A stretch of 64,000 nt of DNA. It comes from Pseudoalteromonas ulvae UL12 (GTDB lineage: Bacteria > Pseudomonadota > Gammaproteobacteria > Enterobacterales > Alteromonadaceae). Shown piece after piece: positions 9,092 through 17,498 of the stretch. The position numbers and the translations under genes are program-made. The DNA lies in NCBI RefSeq assembly GCF_014925405.1, contig NZ_AQHJ01000029.1, forward strand, positions 196,323 through 260,322. The letters are read 5' to 3'. Numbering within the stretch: the stretch's first letter is position 1; every line of letters starts with the position of its first letter. Under the pieces are notes generated by a model. The model did not search any database and had not been told where the DNA came from. It saw only the letters and a list, made by a program, of their open reading frames with translations.

Positions 9092-9118
9092 AATCAAACT
9101 AGACTGTCTAGTTTGATT
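9092..9118. promoter_or_regulatory. Palindromic operator 2, overlapping the TetR gene leader
   Basis: A 27-base perfect palindrome: 13-base arms AATCAAACTAGAC / GTCTAGTTTGATT around one central T. It ends about 10 bases before the TetR start codon, so a bound repressor would block its own gene. Two sites of different arm spacing suggest cooperative or graded binding. Confidence 0.78.
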
Positions 9119-9128
9119 TGGGGTGATG

Positions 9129-9737
9129 ATGGAAATAACTACTTTGAGCCGTTCAGAGCAAAAGCGGCAACAAATTATTGTGGCAGCTACGACGTTGTTT
9201 ATGGAAAAAGGATTTATTCATACCAGCATGGATCAAGTGGCGAAATTAGCTGGGGTGTCAAAGCAAACGGTTTACAGTCACTTTCAAGATAAAAATAACT
9301 TATTTGTTGAAACGATTACCGCGCATTGCTCATCTTCAAATCTGCGTAAAGAAATGTATCGCAGTGAGCAAACAGTGTCGCAAAATTTACTGCGGATAGT
9401 AACCAGTTTTGTTGGGCTGGTATTTTCGCCCGAAGCGCTGCGGGTGTTTGATATCTGCGTTGTTCATAAAGAAGATTATCCCGAGTTGGGAGCGCTTTTT
9501 TTTGAAGCGGCCCCGCGTATTGTACTCGAGCAAATAGAAGCTTGTCTGGCTGAGTTAGATGAAAAAAAATTGCTGCGTGTTGATAATCCGCAATTTGCTA
9601 CGTTTCAGTTGCTAGGTATGGTGCAAGGGGACTGGAAAATGCGCCATGCACTGGGTGTTGTAAAAGCCAATGATGTGCCGACGCAAGCGTATTTAGAAGA
9701 TTGTGTAGACCGATTTATCAAAGCGTATAGCGAATAA
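9129..9737 (+). CDS. TetR/AcrR-family repressor of the adjacent efflux pump
   Basis: About 202 residues. The N-terminal helix-turn-helix (IIVAATTLFMEKGFIHTSMDQ, then VAKLAGVSKQTVYSHFQDKNNLF) is a canonical TetR DNA-binding domain; the rest is a helical ligand-binding and dimer domain. It is transcribed away from the RND genes, with two palindromes in between that share a half-site, so it most likely represses both units and is released by a pump substrate. GTG 9123, ATG 9126 and ATG 9129 are in frame; GGGG at 9120-9123 fits ATG 9129 best. Confidence 0.88.
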   Translation: MEITTLSRSEQKRQQIIVAATTLFMEKGFIHTSMDQVAKLAGVSKQTVYSHFQDKNNLFVETITAHCSSSNLRKEMYRSEQTVSQNLLRIVTSFVGLVFSPEALRVFDICVVHKEDYPELGALFFEAAPRIVLEQIEACLAELDEKKLLRVDNPQFATFQLLGMVQGDWKMRHALGVVKANDVPTQAYLEDCVDRFIKAYSE

Positions 9738-9830
9738 ACACAACTGCAAATTAACACGCGACCTAGTGTATGAGCTACCTGTTATACTTGAGGTCAGCGC
9801 ATACACCAGCCGACTTGATAAATAATCAGC

Positions 9831-10466
9831 TTAATAGAGTGTTTTGAATAACGACAGGGCAATGAGGAACATGACGATTGCCACTAATATATCAATAATT
9901 TGGCGTATTTTAGGCTGACTTAACCAAGGAGAGAGTTTGGCAGCTGCCGCAGCTAAACTATAAAACCAAATAATTGATGCCAACATAGTGCCAAATGCAA
10001 AGGCTATTTTTTCTGTACCATCAAATTGCCCACCGACACTGCCTAAAATAACCACGGTATCGAGATAAACATGCGGATTAAGCAGTGTCACTGCAAGGGT
10101 GGTGCTGATCACAAGAAAGCGAGTTTGAGTGAGCGAGCCTTGATTGTTTGCTTGTGAGTGTTGGTAATTATTTTGCCAAGCACTGCGACATGATAACCCC
10201 CCATAAACCAATAAAAAAACAATCCCAGCCCACGTTATCAATGTTAATAAAACTGGAGATGTGGCTAACAGCGCCGCCCCGCCAAATACACCGATGCCAA
10301 TCAGCATTACATCACAAAGCATGCAAATGGTTGCTGCACTAAAATGATGGTTTCTCATCAAACCTTGGCGAAGAATATGTGAGTTCTGCGCTCCCAAAGG
10401 CAAGATCATGCTTGCGCCGAGAAAAAGCCCCTGAAAAAGAGGGATGAATAAAGAAGTGGTCAACAT
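9831..10466 (-). CDS. argO: LysE/ArgO-family basic amino-acid exporter
   Basis: A 211-residue inner-membrane protein with about six hydrophobic helices and the LysE signature near the N-terminus (GLFLGASMILPLGAQNSHILRQG, with the conserved P-x-G-x-x-N). ArgO exports arginine and toxic analogues such as canavanine; lysine export is also known in the family. It is divergent from an ArgP-type regulator across a 99-bp AT-rich gap, the same pairing of regulator and target known in enteric bacteria (there not adjacent). This supports the specific name, though the substrate is inferred. Confidence 0.82.
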   Translation of the reverse strand: MLTTSLFIPLFQGLFLGASMILPLGAQNSHILRQGLMRNHHFSAATICMLCDVMLIGIGVFGGAALLATSPVLLTLITWAGIVFLLVYGGLSCRSAWQNNYQHSQANNQGSLTQTRFLVISTTLAVTLLNPHVYLDTVVILGSVGGQFDGTEKIAFAFGTMLASIIWFYSLAAAAAKLSPWLSQPKIRQIIDILVAIVMFLIALSLFKTLY

Positions 10467-10565
10467 AGTGTGCTCCAGATAGATGGCAGAGCAATGTATC
10501 TCGGCTTTCTTTATAAATAAAATTAATTATTATAATAGTTAATTAAATTTATTTATGTGGTGTAT

Positions 10566-11477
10566 ATGTTTGATTATAAATTACTGCATGCTTTGAATGT
10601 GGTTATTGCCCAACAAAGTTTTGAAAAAGCGGCGGTGGAATTATGTCTAACTCAGTCCGCAGTCTCTCAGCGAATCAAGCTACTAGAGCAAACATTGGGT
10701 CAGCCCGTGCTGATTCGTTCCCAGCCCATAGAACCGACGCCTTTAGGAATGAAGTTACTGGCCCATTACCAGCAAGTTTCGCAATTAGAACAAGCAATCA
10801 TGCCGCAAATCAATGCACAAGGAGCCAGTGAGAATATTCAAGTCAACTTGGCGAGTAACGCAGATAGTTTGGCGACTTGGTTGATTAGTGCGATTGGAGA
10901 AATTAGCCATGACTATAATTTATCAGTTAATTTTTTAATTGCTGATGAAAATAGAACATTGAATTTTGTCAAAAAAGGCGAAGCATTTGCTGCGATTAGC
11001 ACAGTTGAAAAGGCACTGTCAGGATGCAGCGTGGATAAATTAGGAGACATGACATATATCCTCGTAGCATCTAAGCCGTTTCAACGTCGTTATTTCTCAA
11101 ATGGGATTGATTCAGACAGTTTAAAACATGCCCCCGCTGTGGCGTTTGATCAAAAAGACGATATGCATATTAACTATATAGAGCAACATTTTGGCCTCAA
11201 AGGCGGAGGGTACCCTTGTCATACGGTGCGTTCGTCTGAAGCGTTTGTCGCATTTGCGACTCAAGGATTAGCTTATTGTTTGATCCCGCAATTACAAATT
11301 CAAACAGAGCTCGCACAGGGGAAACTGATTAACTTATTACCCGACAAAACATTAACTCGAACCTTGTATTGGCATCGCTGGTCGTTACTACGAGGGGCAT
11401 TCAAAGCTTTATCGCAAGTAGTGTTGAAACAAGGGCAAGCCGCACTAAACGATACATGTGTGAACAATCAACAGTGA
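10566..11477 (+). CDS. argP: LysR-family regulator ArgP (IciA)
   Basis: A 303-residue LysR regulator with N-terminal winged helix (FDYKLLHALNVVIAQQSF, AAVELCLTQSAVSQRIKLLE) and a C-terminal substrate-binding domain. The pattern LGQPVLIRSQPIEPTPLG is typical of ArgP, which activates argO with arginine and is held inactive by lysine. It is divergent from argO here, which strongly suggests direct control. I chose the ATG at 10566; the in-frame GTG at 10557 would add three residues with no better ribosome site. Its 3' end converges on the membrane-sensor gene. Confidence 0.85.
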   Translation: MFDYKLLHALNVVIAQQSFEKAAVELCLTQSAVSQRIKLLEQTLGQPVLIRSQPIEPTPLGMKLLAHYQQVSQLEQAIMPQINAQGASENIQVNLASNADSLATWLISAIGEISHDYNLSVNFLIADENRTLNFVKKGEAFAAISTVEKALSGCSVDKLGDMTYILVASKPFQRRYFSNGIDSDSLKHAPAVAFDQKDDMHINYIEQHFGLKGGGYPCHTVRSSEAFVAFATQGLAYCLIPQLQIQTELAQGKLINLLPDKTLTRTLYWHRWSLLRGAFKALSQVVLKQGQAALNDTCVNNQQ

Positions 11478-11499
11478 TAACGAGTTTTTATATGTGCTG

Positions 11500-12360
11500 C
11501 TAGGTTTTTGGCTGCTGTCTTGTTATTAAAAACACTAATAAGGAGATGAGAATGCAGTGCATGATGGTCAGGCTGAGCAGCATGACATATCCAGATTGGC
11601 GCAGTTGAGTCTCGGTTTCTTGGCGAACCGATAGTGATAACTGGGTAATTTGTTGTTCACTGAAATGAACGCTTGTTCTGAGTTGCCCTTCTGCGCCTTT
11701 GTTTTCATTACTGCCGAGTTTTACTTCAAGAGTAAACAATTGATAAATTAGGGTTTCATATTGCTCAAAAAGGCGATGTTGAGCAGGTGTCAAAATAGCA
11801 ATTAACGCGGCTTTTTTATGCTCAAAATGAGTGACATTTTCTTTTGCATCAAAACGTGGCAGCAGCAACGCTTGATGAATTTCCTGACTGAGAGTGTGGA
11901 AAATAATCAAGGATAAAGGTGCGTCAGCTAATGCGTTTGAGATAAGTGCAGACTGTGCTTCGATATCCTGCATGAGGGTGTATTTTTGCTGATGAAGTTG
12001 AGCGAAATGCGCAAAAGCTACTTGGTACTCTTGTATTGAATTCAAAATAGTATTGAGCTTGGTGTAGGTGACATCAAGTTCTGCTAACTGCGCTTTTAAT
12101 TGAGAAATAGTGCTTTGCATCTCCTTCACTATGGTTTGGTGTTCAGAAAGATAATGTTTTTTGTGGCGCAACATGAAGTCTTTTTCGTGACGACGAAGCA
12201 AGAGTAAAGAGTGAGTCAATGCTTCTGTATTTTTCGTGGCTGAGAGTATGGTTAACATGTGTGTGTGCTTGGCGTAAAGAGCATACATAAAGCAAGTCAT
12301 GCTCAGTACGGTGACACCGAGTAGTAAATATAATGTGCGTTTTGTTGACCAAAAACTCAT
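11500..12360 (-). CDS. Orphan two-helix membrane sensor, no output domain
   Basis: 286 residues: one membrane helix (about 9-29), a long helical periplasmic region (about 30-250) with LLLLRRHEKDFMLR and many Leu/Gln/Glu heptads, a second membrane helix (about 254-280), then only six residues, RQQPKT, before the stop. The LRRHEKDFxLR segment is typical of the helical-bundle sensor of methyl-accepting chemotaxis proteins and some histidine kinases. Here the HAMP and signalling parts are missing. It is either a truncated receptor or a stand-alone sensor that works with a partner. No remnant of a signalling domain lies downstream, since argP begins its convergent end 22 bases away. Confidence 0.65.
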   Translation of the reverse strand: MSFWSTKRTLYLLLGVTVLSMTCFMYALYAKHTHMLTILSATKNTEALTHSLLLLRRHEKDFMLRHKKHYLSEHQTIVKEMQSTISQLKAQLAELDVTYTKLNTILNSIQEYQVAFAHFAQLHQQKYTLMQDIEAQSALISNALADAPLSLIIFHTLSQEIHQALLLPRFDAKENVTHFEHKKAALIAILTPAQHRLFEQYETLIYQLFTLEVKLGSNENKGAEGQLRTSVHFSEQQITQLSLSVRQETETQLRQSGYVMLLSLTIMHCILISLLVFLITRQQPKT

Positions 12361-12439
12361 AATTTTAATTACTATCGCTTAGGGGGGTAAAATGTTCATG
12401 GTTGAATTGTTTTCTATTTAAAAGTGCTGTTAGTTAAAT

Positions 12440-12573
12440 CCTTTGCGCCACATTTGTGGGGAATTTTTACTACGTTAGCGTTTTTTCATGTAGTCAGTTA
12501 CACCTCAAACACGCTGCTTTGTATAAATGCCCAACCATTTGCTGCAAAAAATCACGAAAGATCAACTGCCCTC
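12440..12573 (-). repeat. Degenerate partial copy of the dispersed inverted-end repeat
   Basis: The reverse complement begins with GTTGATCTTTCGTGATTTTT and runs through TTGCAGCAAATGGTTGGGCA, TTTATACAAAGCAGCG and GAGGTGTAACTGACTACATG. This follows, with many substitutions, the left half of the complete element at 17499-17766. The left terminal GGGGTTG has decayed and the other end is missing. It fills most of the gap between the orphan sensor and the DUF1294 gene; I see no gene in 12361-12655. Confidence 0.7.
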
Positions 12574-12655
12574 GTAAAAGGGTGATGGATTGAGTATAGA
12601 CTCAATGGTGCTATGGTGATTTTTATTCCCACCTTTATGATTGCAACACTGAGCG

Positions 12656-13039
12656 TTACGATAAGTTCAGCTTTTCAAGCCCGCGTAAAATAGGCTGCAA
12701 AAACGACGAAAATAAACACGTTAATAAGGCTAGATTCCCGATCACGGTTAACCAAAACACATTGCGAAATGGACGTTTAGTTGATTTGTGACGAAGAAGT
12801 TGCTGCGCCCAAATCGCACCTGGCCACCCTCCACAAAGAGCAAAAAGATGTAAGGTGCTTTCTGGTGTGCGCCAATCACCATTTTTGGCTTTATGTTTAT
12901 CAAGCCAATAAACGATAAACGTCACCCCGCTTAAAAATAAATATAAGGTTGTGATCAGATGTGGGATCAGATTGAACCATGCACCGAGTAACAAGCAGAT
13001 CACCATGCTATTGGCTAAATAGAGTGAAAACTTAGCCAT
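12656..13039 (-). CDS. DUF1294-family small membrane protein
   Basis: About 127 residues with three or four hydrophobic helices and the diagnostic DUF1294 pattern: YWLDKHKAKNGDWRTPESTLHLFALCGGWPGA, then Q-x-x-RHKSTKRPFRNVFWLTV. In many bacteria this domain is fused to an N-terminal cold-shock domain; here it stands alone. The function is unknown. The reading frame is open for 37 more residues upstream with a TTG start at 13148-13150, but that part has no membrane character, so I prefer the ATG at 13037-13039, which begins MAKFSLYLANS. Confidence 0.8.
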   Translation of the reverse strand: MAKFSLYLANSMVICLLLGAWFNLIPHLITTLYLFLSGVTFIVYWLDKHKAKNGDWRTPESTLHLFALCGGWPGAIWAQQLLRHKSTKRPFRNVFWLTVIGNLALLTCLFSSFLQPILRGLEKLNLS

Positions 13040-13247
13040 TATTGCATGCCTACAAGTACGAACTGTATGCTGTTGCAGGTTGGGTACATATAGTTGTTTC
13101 AACAAGAAAAAAATTGAGTTTACCAGCTTTGACTCATAACTCAATTTCAAGTAAAGAAGAGGATAATAAGGGAGGTTATTTGTTAATTAAGTTTGGGCGA
13201 CGACGAATGACGGTCTTTTGCAAACGTGCCATTTAGGTGCGCAGATT

Positions 13248-13267
13248 GCCCAGTGGTGGCACTGGGC
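13248..13267 (-). terminator. Hairpin downstream of the pot operon
   Basis: Perfect 8-base stem GCCCAGTG / CACTGGGC with a GTGG loop, ten bases after the potI stop. There is no T run behind it, so it may be a 3' stabiliser or part of a Rho-dependent end rather than an intrinsic terminator. Confidence 0.5.
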
Positions 13268-13276
13268 GTGAAGAGA

Positions 13277-14095
13277 TTAAATGTGGCGCTTGAGTTGAGC
13301 TTGTTCTTTTTTATACATAATGATGCCAGATACTAAAACGGCAAAACTCACGACAGCAATTATAATCGTCGCTAAAGCGTTGATTTGTGGGCTGACACCT
13401 AAGCGAACACTGGAATACACCACCATAGGTAACGTGGTTGCACCTGGGCCTGAAACAAAATTAGCCACCACTAAATCGTCCATCGATAAGGTGAATGCCA
13501 ATAACCAGCCAGCAGCAAGGGCGGGAGCTATGAGTGGCAGTGTAATGGTAAAAAAGACCTTAAGGGGTTTTGCACCTAAGTCCAATGCCGCTTCTTCAAA
13601 AGAGCGATCCATATTTTTCAGACGGCTTCGCACAATGACAGTGACATAGGCCATCGAAAACGTACTGTGTGCTAAGACTATGGTTAACATGCCGCGATTT
13701 TCTGGCCAGCCAAACATATCTTTGAGTGCCACAAAGAGCAGTAACATTGATAAGCCGATAATAATTTCGGGCATCACTAATGGCGCTGTGGTCATAACTT
13801 CAAGGGTTTGTTTTCGTTTTGATTTAGGAAAACGCACTAAGGCAATCGCAGCGAATGTGCCAAGCACGACCGCGAGCCAAGCATTAAAAAACGCAATTTT
13901 AATACTCAGCCAAGCAGCGCTCAGTAAAGGTTCGTTATTTAATAACTCGACGTACCATTTGGTACTAAACCCAGCCCAAACCGTCACTAAACGGCTTTCG
14001 TTAAATGAATAAATAATCAGGCTAAAAATCGGTGCATATAAAAATGCAAAACCAATTAACAGCACGATAATCGAGAGTAATTTTGTTTTTTTCAT
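13277..14095 (-). CDS. potI: Putrescine/spermidine ABC transporter permease PotI
   Basis: A 272-residue inner-membrane permease with six hydrophobic helices. It has the cytoplasmic EAA loop (RSFEEAALDLGAKPLKVFFTITLPLIAPAL) that docks on the ATPase. It pairs with PotH to form the channel of a polyamine importer. Its ATG directly follows the potH stop codon (TAA then ATG, no gap), showing translational coupling. Family and order match the enteric potFGHI operon, which imports putrescine. Confidence 0.9.
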   Translation of the reverse strand: MKKTKLLSIIVLLIGFAFLYAPIFSLIIYSFNESRLVTVWAGFSTKWYVELLNNEPLLSAAWLSIKIAFFNAWLAVVLGTFAAIALVRFPKSKRKQTLEVMTTAPLVMPEIIIGLSMLLLFVALKDMFGWPENRGMLTIVLAHSTFSMAYVTVIVRSRLKNMDRSFEEAALDLGAKPLKVFFTITLPLIAPALAAGWLLAFTLSMDDLVVANFVSGPGATTLPMVVYSSVRLGVSPQINALATIIIAVVSFAVLVSGIIMYKKEQAQLKRHI

Positions 14096-14998
14096 TTAAA
14101 TATCGTCCACCACTTTGCGTTCATAATTTTGCATAAAAATGAATGGAATAATCAGTGCAATCAGTAATACCGTGGTTAAAGCCGAGGCAACTGGCCAATC
14201 TTTATTATTGAAAAATTCAATCCACATCAGCTTGCCGAGCATTAATGTATCAGGCCCGCCCAGTAAGTCAGGAATAACAAATTCGCCCATAACAGGAATA
14301 AAGACCAACATAGAGCCGGCTAAAATGCCTGGCACAGATTGCGGTAAAGTAATAGTGAAAAACTGCGTGATGGGTTTGGCGCCCAGATCCGCTGCGGCTT
14401 CAAGTAATGAACGGTCGAGTTTCACTAAGGTTGCATACAGTGGCAGTATAAAAAACGGCAAATAGCTATACACAATGCCGATATAAACAGCAGTAGGGGT
14501 ATGAAGTATCTCCAGTGGTTGGTCAATAATGCCTAGCGAGATTAAAGTGTTATTGATGACACCATTGCTTTTTAAAATCCCAATCCATGCATACACACGA
14601 ATTAAAAATGAGGTCCAAAAAGGTAAGATAATCAGCATCATTAACGGCATACGCCACTTTTTGTCGGCTGTGGCAATAGCATACGCCATTGGAAAGCCAA
14701 CTAAAATACATAATATTGTCGAAATAAAAGCGACTTTTAGTGAGCCGAGCAAAGCGCTGAAATACAGTGAGTCTTCAAGTAATAACAGGTAGTTGGCAAA
14801 GTTAATTTTAAGGGTCACTAAGCCATCTTCGACATCTCGAACTAAGTCAAGATAAGGCGGTTGGGCTAAGGCTGCTTCCGATAAGCTAATTTTAAGCACA
14901 AACAAAAAGGGCAGCACAAAAAACAACGTTAGCCAAAACGTCGGAATAGCGGTAATGATTGTTTGACTACGCAGCTTGAGTCTTAACTGAGGCATCAT
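14096..14998 (-). CDS. potH: Putrescine/spermidine ABC transporter permease PotH
   Basis: About 300 residues, first of the two channel subunits, with six membrane helices and the EAA loop (RSLLEAAADLGAKPITQFFTITLPQSVPG). Start choice: ATG at 14996-14998 overlaps the potG stop as ATGA, the usual coupling. A longer frame reaching 15055 would lie wholly inside potG and is not credible. The second in-frame ATG follows immediately (MMPQLRLK). Confidence 0.9.
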   Translation of the reverse strand: MMPQLRLKLRSQTIITAIPTFWLTLFFVLPFLFVLKISLSEAALAQPPYLDLVRDVEDGLVTLKINFANYLLLLEDSLYFSALLGSLKVAFISTILCILVGFPMAYAIATADKKWRMPLMMLIILPFWTSFLIRVYAWIGILKSNGVINNTLISLGIIDQPLEILHTPTAVYIGIVYSYLPFFILPLYATLVKLDRSLLEAAADLGAKPITQFFTITLPQSVPGILAGSMLVFIPVMGEFVIPDLLGGPDTLMLGKLMWIEFFNNKDWPVASALTTVLLIALIIPFIFMQNYERKVVDDI

Positions 14999-16107
14999 TG
15001 CGTTAAAATCCCACAGCTGTATGGAGACCAATTTAGCGAGACAGTTTGATCCCAAGTAAACGGTTGCTCAGCGAGAGGTTGAATGTTCGATTGCGTAAAT
15101 TTGATTCGTTTGCCGCTCTCGAGCTGCGCATGGTAAATCGAGACATCCCCCAAGTACGCAATTTCTTTAATTACACCCGTCACTGCATTGGGCGAGTCGG
15201 TTTCACCTTGGTGTACTTTAATTTTCTCAGGTCTGACAACCACACTGACTTCCATGCCAGCTACAAGAGGTTGGCCATGACTAACCTGAATCTCAGTGCC
15301 TAAATCATCACTGTGAATGGTCACTATGTCTTCTTCTTGTGAGATCACCACACCGTGCGTGATATTGGCTAAGCCGATAAATTTAGCCGCATACACAGAA
15401 GATGGAAATTCATACATACGTCGTGGTGTATCGAGTTGCTCAATGCGTCCTTCGTGCATCAGTGCAATACGTGTCGACATGGTCATGGCTTCTTCTTGAT
15501 CATGAGTGACAACAATAAAGGTCGTTTTAAGACGTTCTTGAATATTCACTAATTCAAATTGTGTTTCTTCACGCAGTTTTTTATCTAGCGCACCAAGGGG
15601 CTCATCGAGCAATAATATTTTAGGGTGTTTTGCTAATGAGCGAGCCAAAGCGACCCGTTGGCGTTGCCCGCCTGAGAGTTGATCGGGTTTACGGTTGGCA
15701 AATTTGCTAATTTGCACCAAGGCCATCATTTCATTGACTCGCTCTTTACGGGCTTGGCGAGACATTTTTTCTTGTTTTAATCCATAAGCAATATTGTCAG
15801 CCACTGTCATGTGAGGAAATAAGGCGTACGATTGAAACATCATGTTCACTGGGCGCTCGTAGGGCGGTAAATCCGTCACATCTTGGCCATCGATGATAAT
15901 CCGGCCGCTGCTTGGGGTTTCAAAGCCTGCAAGCATACGCAGTAGAGTGGTTTTTCCACATCCTGAGGCACCTAATAACGAGAAAAATTCCCCTTGGTGG
16001 ATCTCAAGGTTAATGTTATCAACCGCGTAAGTGGCGCCAAAATTTTTAGTTAGGTTTTGTATTTGAACGATGGGGACGTCAACAGGCTCAGTTTGAGTCA
16101 TTGGCAT
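14995..16107 (-). CDS. potG: Polyamine ABC transporter ATPase PotG
   Basis: 370 residues. The ATPase domain shows Walker A (LLGASGCGKTTLLRML), Q loop (MFQSYALFPHMTV), the ABC signature (LSGGQRQRVALARSLA), Walker B (ILLLDEPLGALDKKL) and the switch His (VVTHDQEEAM). A C-terminal TOBE-type domain (about 280-365, VVRPEKIKVHQGE) is typical of the PotA/PotG/MalK group. It energises polyamine uptake through PotH-PotI with PotF as receptor. An AAAGG lies five bases before the ATG at 16105-16107. Confidence 0.93.
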   Translation of the reverse strand: MPMTQTEPVDVPIVQIQNLTKNFGATYAVDNINLEIHQGEFFSLLGASGCGKTTLLRMLAGFETPSSGRIIIDGQDVTDLPPYERPVNMMFQSYALFPHMTVADNIAYGLKQEKMSRQARKERVNEMMALVQISKFANRKPDQLSGGQRQRVALARSLAKHPKILLLDEPLGALDKKLREETQFELVNIQERLKTTFIVVTHDQEEAMTMSTRIALMHEGRIEQLDTPRRMYEFPSSVYAAKFIGLANITHGVVISQEEDIVTIHSDDLGTEIQVSHGQPLVAGMEVSVVVRPEKIKVHQGETDSPNAVTGVIKEIAYLGDVSIYHAQLESGKRIKFTQSNIQPLAEQPFTWDQTVSLNWSPYSCGILTQ

Positions 16108-16133
16108 GCGTACCTTTATGAAAAAATAAAATG

Positions 16134-16154
16134 TTTCGGCGCTGAGCGCCGAAA
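16134..16154 (-). terminator. Intercistronic hairpin between potF and potG
   Basis: Stem TTTCGGCG(CT) / (AG)CGCCGAAA with a short GAG-type loop. On the minus strand it is followed by ACATTTTATTTTTT, as in an intrinsic terminator. It lies in the 76-base gap between potF and potG and probably acts as a partial terminator, giving more binding protein than transporter, a common arrangement in ABC operons. Confidence 0.75.
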
Positions 16155-16183
16155 TAAATGAGTGTAGATAATTAACCGAAAAA

Positions 16184-17299
16184 TTACATGTTGGTTTTTA
16201 GGCGTGTCCATAGACGATTAAGAGTACGGCTCTCTTTGTCTGACGGGCTATGTAAGATCACTAACTTTTCAAGTGTCGCTTTCGGCGGATAAATCCCAGG
16301 ATCGGCTGTGATTTTTGGATCCACAAATGAGTCAGCTTGGTTGTTTGCATTGGCATAAGAAACATAGTTAGTCACTTGTGCGATTTCTTTCGGGCGCATC
16401 ATAAAGTTAATAAATTGATGAGCTGCCGCAACATTTTTAGCGTCTTTGGGAATTGCCATTACATCAGTCCAGACAACAGCGCCTTCTGCTGGGGCTAAAT
16501 AAATAATTTCAACGCCATTGTTTGCTTCTTCTGCACGTGCTTTTGCTTGTAATACATCGCCTGAGTAACCATGAGCCACACAACTATCACCATTTGCTAA
16601 GTCATTGATGTACTGAGAGCTATGGAAATATTTAATATGTGGGCGAATTGCTTTGATCGTCTCGGCCGCACGCTCGGTGGCTTTTTTACTAAAATCAGAT
16701 GGATCATTGCCGTTAAAAATTCGCACTGCCGTGAACACTTCGGTTGGGTCGTCCATCAAAGAGACCCCACAACTTGCTAATTTAGACACTATTTCAGGGT
16801 TGAAAAGCAGTTGCCACGTATCGAGTGGCATGTCATTGCCTAAAATTTCTCTGACTTTTTTCACATTAATCCCCACTCCTGTCGTGCCCCATAAATACGG
16901 GACCAAGTGGGTATTATTGGTATCTAAGTCAACTAATGAATTTAAAATAATCGGGTCGATATTGGCTAAATTGGTTAGCAGTGATTTATCAAGAGGTTGA
17001 TAAATACCGGCTTTAATATGGCGTCCGGCAAATGGGCGTGAGGTTGGAAACACTAAATCATAGCCGCTGTTTCCTGCAAACAGCTTTGTTTCTAAAATTT
17101 CATTAGAATCATACACATCATAAGTGACCTTAATGCCAGTTTCTTTTTCAAAATTCGCTACTGTATCAGGCGCAATGTAATCAGACCAATTGTAAAGGTG
17201 CAGAGTCTGTTGCTCATTGGCAACAACCGCATTGCTGAGTGATAAACAGGCCGATAACGCAACAAACACGGCTCCCGTTTTGAATAAAGAGTGAAACAT
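16184..17299 (-). CDS. potF: Periplasmic putrescine-binding protein PotF
   Basis: A 371-residue family-1 type binding protein with a signal peptide (hydrophobic VFVALSACLSLSNAVVA, cleavage before NEQQ). Mature features typical of PotF/PotD: LHLYNWSDYIAPDTVANFEKE, TGIKVTYDVYDSNE, YDLVFPTS and the late YVSYANAN. The W-S-D-Y and later Asp/Trp positions line the polyamine site in known structures. First gene of the potFGHI operon; the hairpin after it suggests higher expression than the rest. Putrescine is the likely ligand by operon type, but PotF-like paralogs can prefer spermidine or other amines. Confidence 0.92.
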   Translation of the reverse strand: MFHSLFKTGAVFVALSACLSLSNAVVANEQQTLHLYNWSDYIAPDTVANFEKETGIKVTYDVYDSNEILETKLFAGNSGYDLVFPTSRPFAGRHIKAGIYQPLDKSLLTNLANIDPIILNSLVDLDTNNTHLVPYLWGTTGVGINVKKVREILGNDMPLDTWQLLFNPEIVSKLASCGVSLMDDPTEVFTAVRIFNGNDPSDFSKKATERAAETIKAIRPHIKYFHSSQYINDLANGDSCVAHGYSGDVLQAKARAEEANNGVEIIYLAPAEGAVVWTDVMAIPKDAKNVAAAHQFINFMMRPKEIAQVTNYVSYANANNQADSFVDPKITADPGIYPPKATLEKLVILHSPSDKESRTLNRLWTRLKTNM

Positions 17300-17498
17300 G
17301 GCATAGCTCCTGTAAATGTTGATGCTAGCTTAATGTAGAAGCTAATTGGTGTTTTTTGCATCAAAAATATGATTTAGGAGGAGAAATATGACAAAAAAAA
17401 ATAAAAATGGAAAGCAAATAAATCAGCACAATAATGAATTATTTTTATAGTAAAAATAAAGTATTTGAGTGATTGAATTTAATAGTTTTTATTTGGTT

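Noticed and set aside
9768..9807. Inverted TGTATG/CATACA between the TetR gene and argO
   Set aside because: Arms of six bases separated by a long loop are within chance expectation for a terminator, with no T run.
13042..13236. A 64-residue plus-strand frame upstream of DUF1294
   Set aside because: Antisense to the DUF1294 leader, with low-complexity basic sequence and no ribosome site.
14998..15055. Longer potH start inside potG
   Set aside because: The ATG overlapping the potG stop (ATGA) gives the normal permease N-terminus; the extension lies wholly within potG coding sequence.
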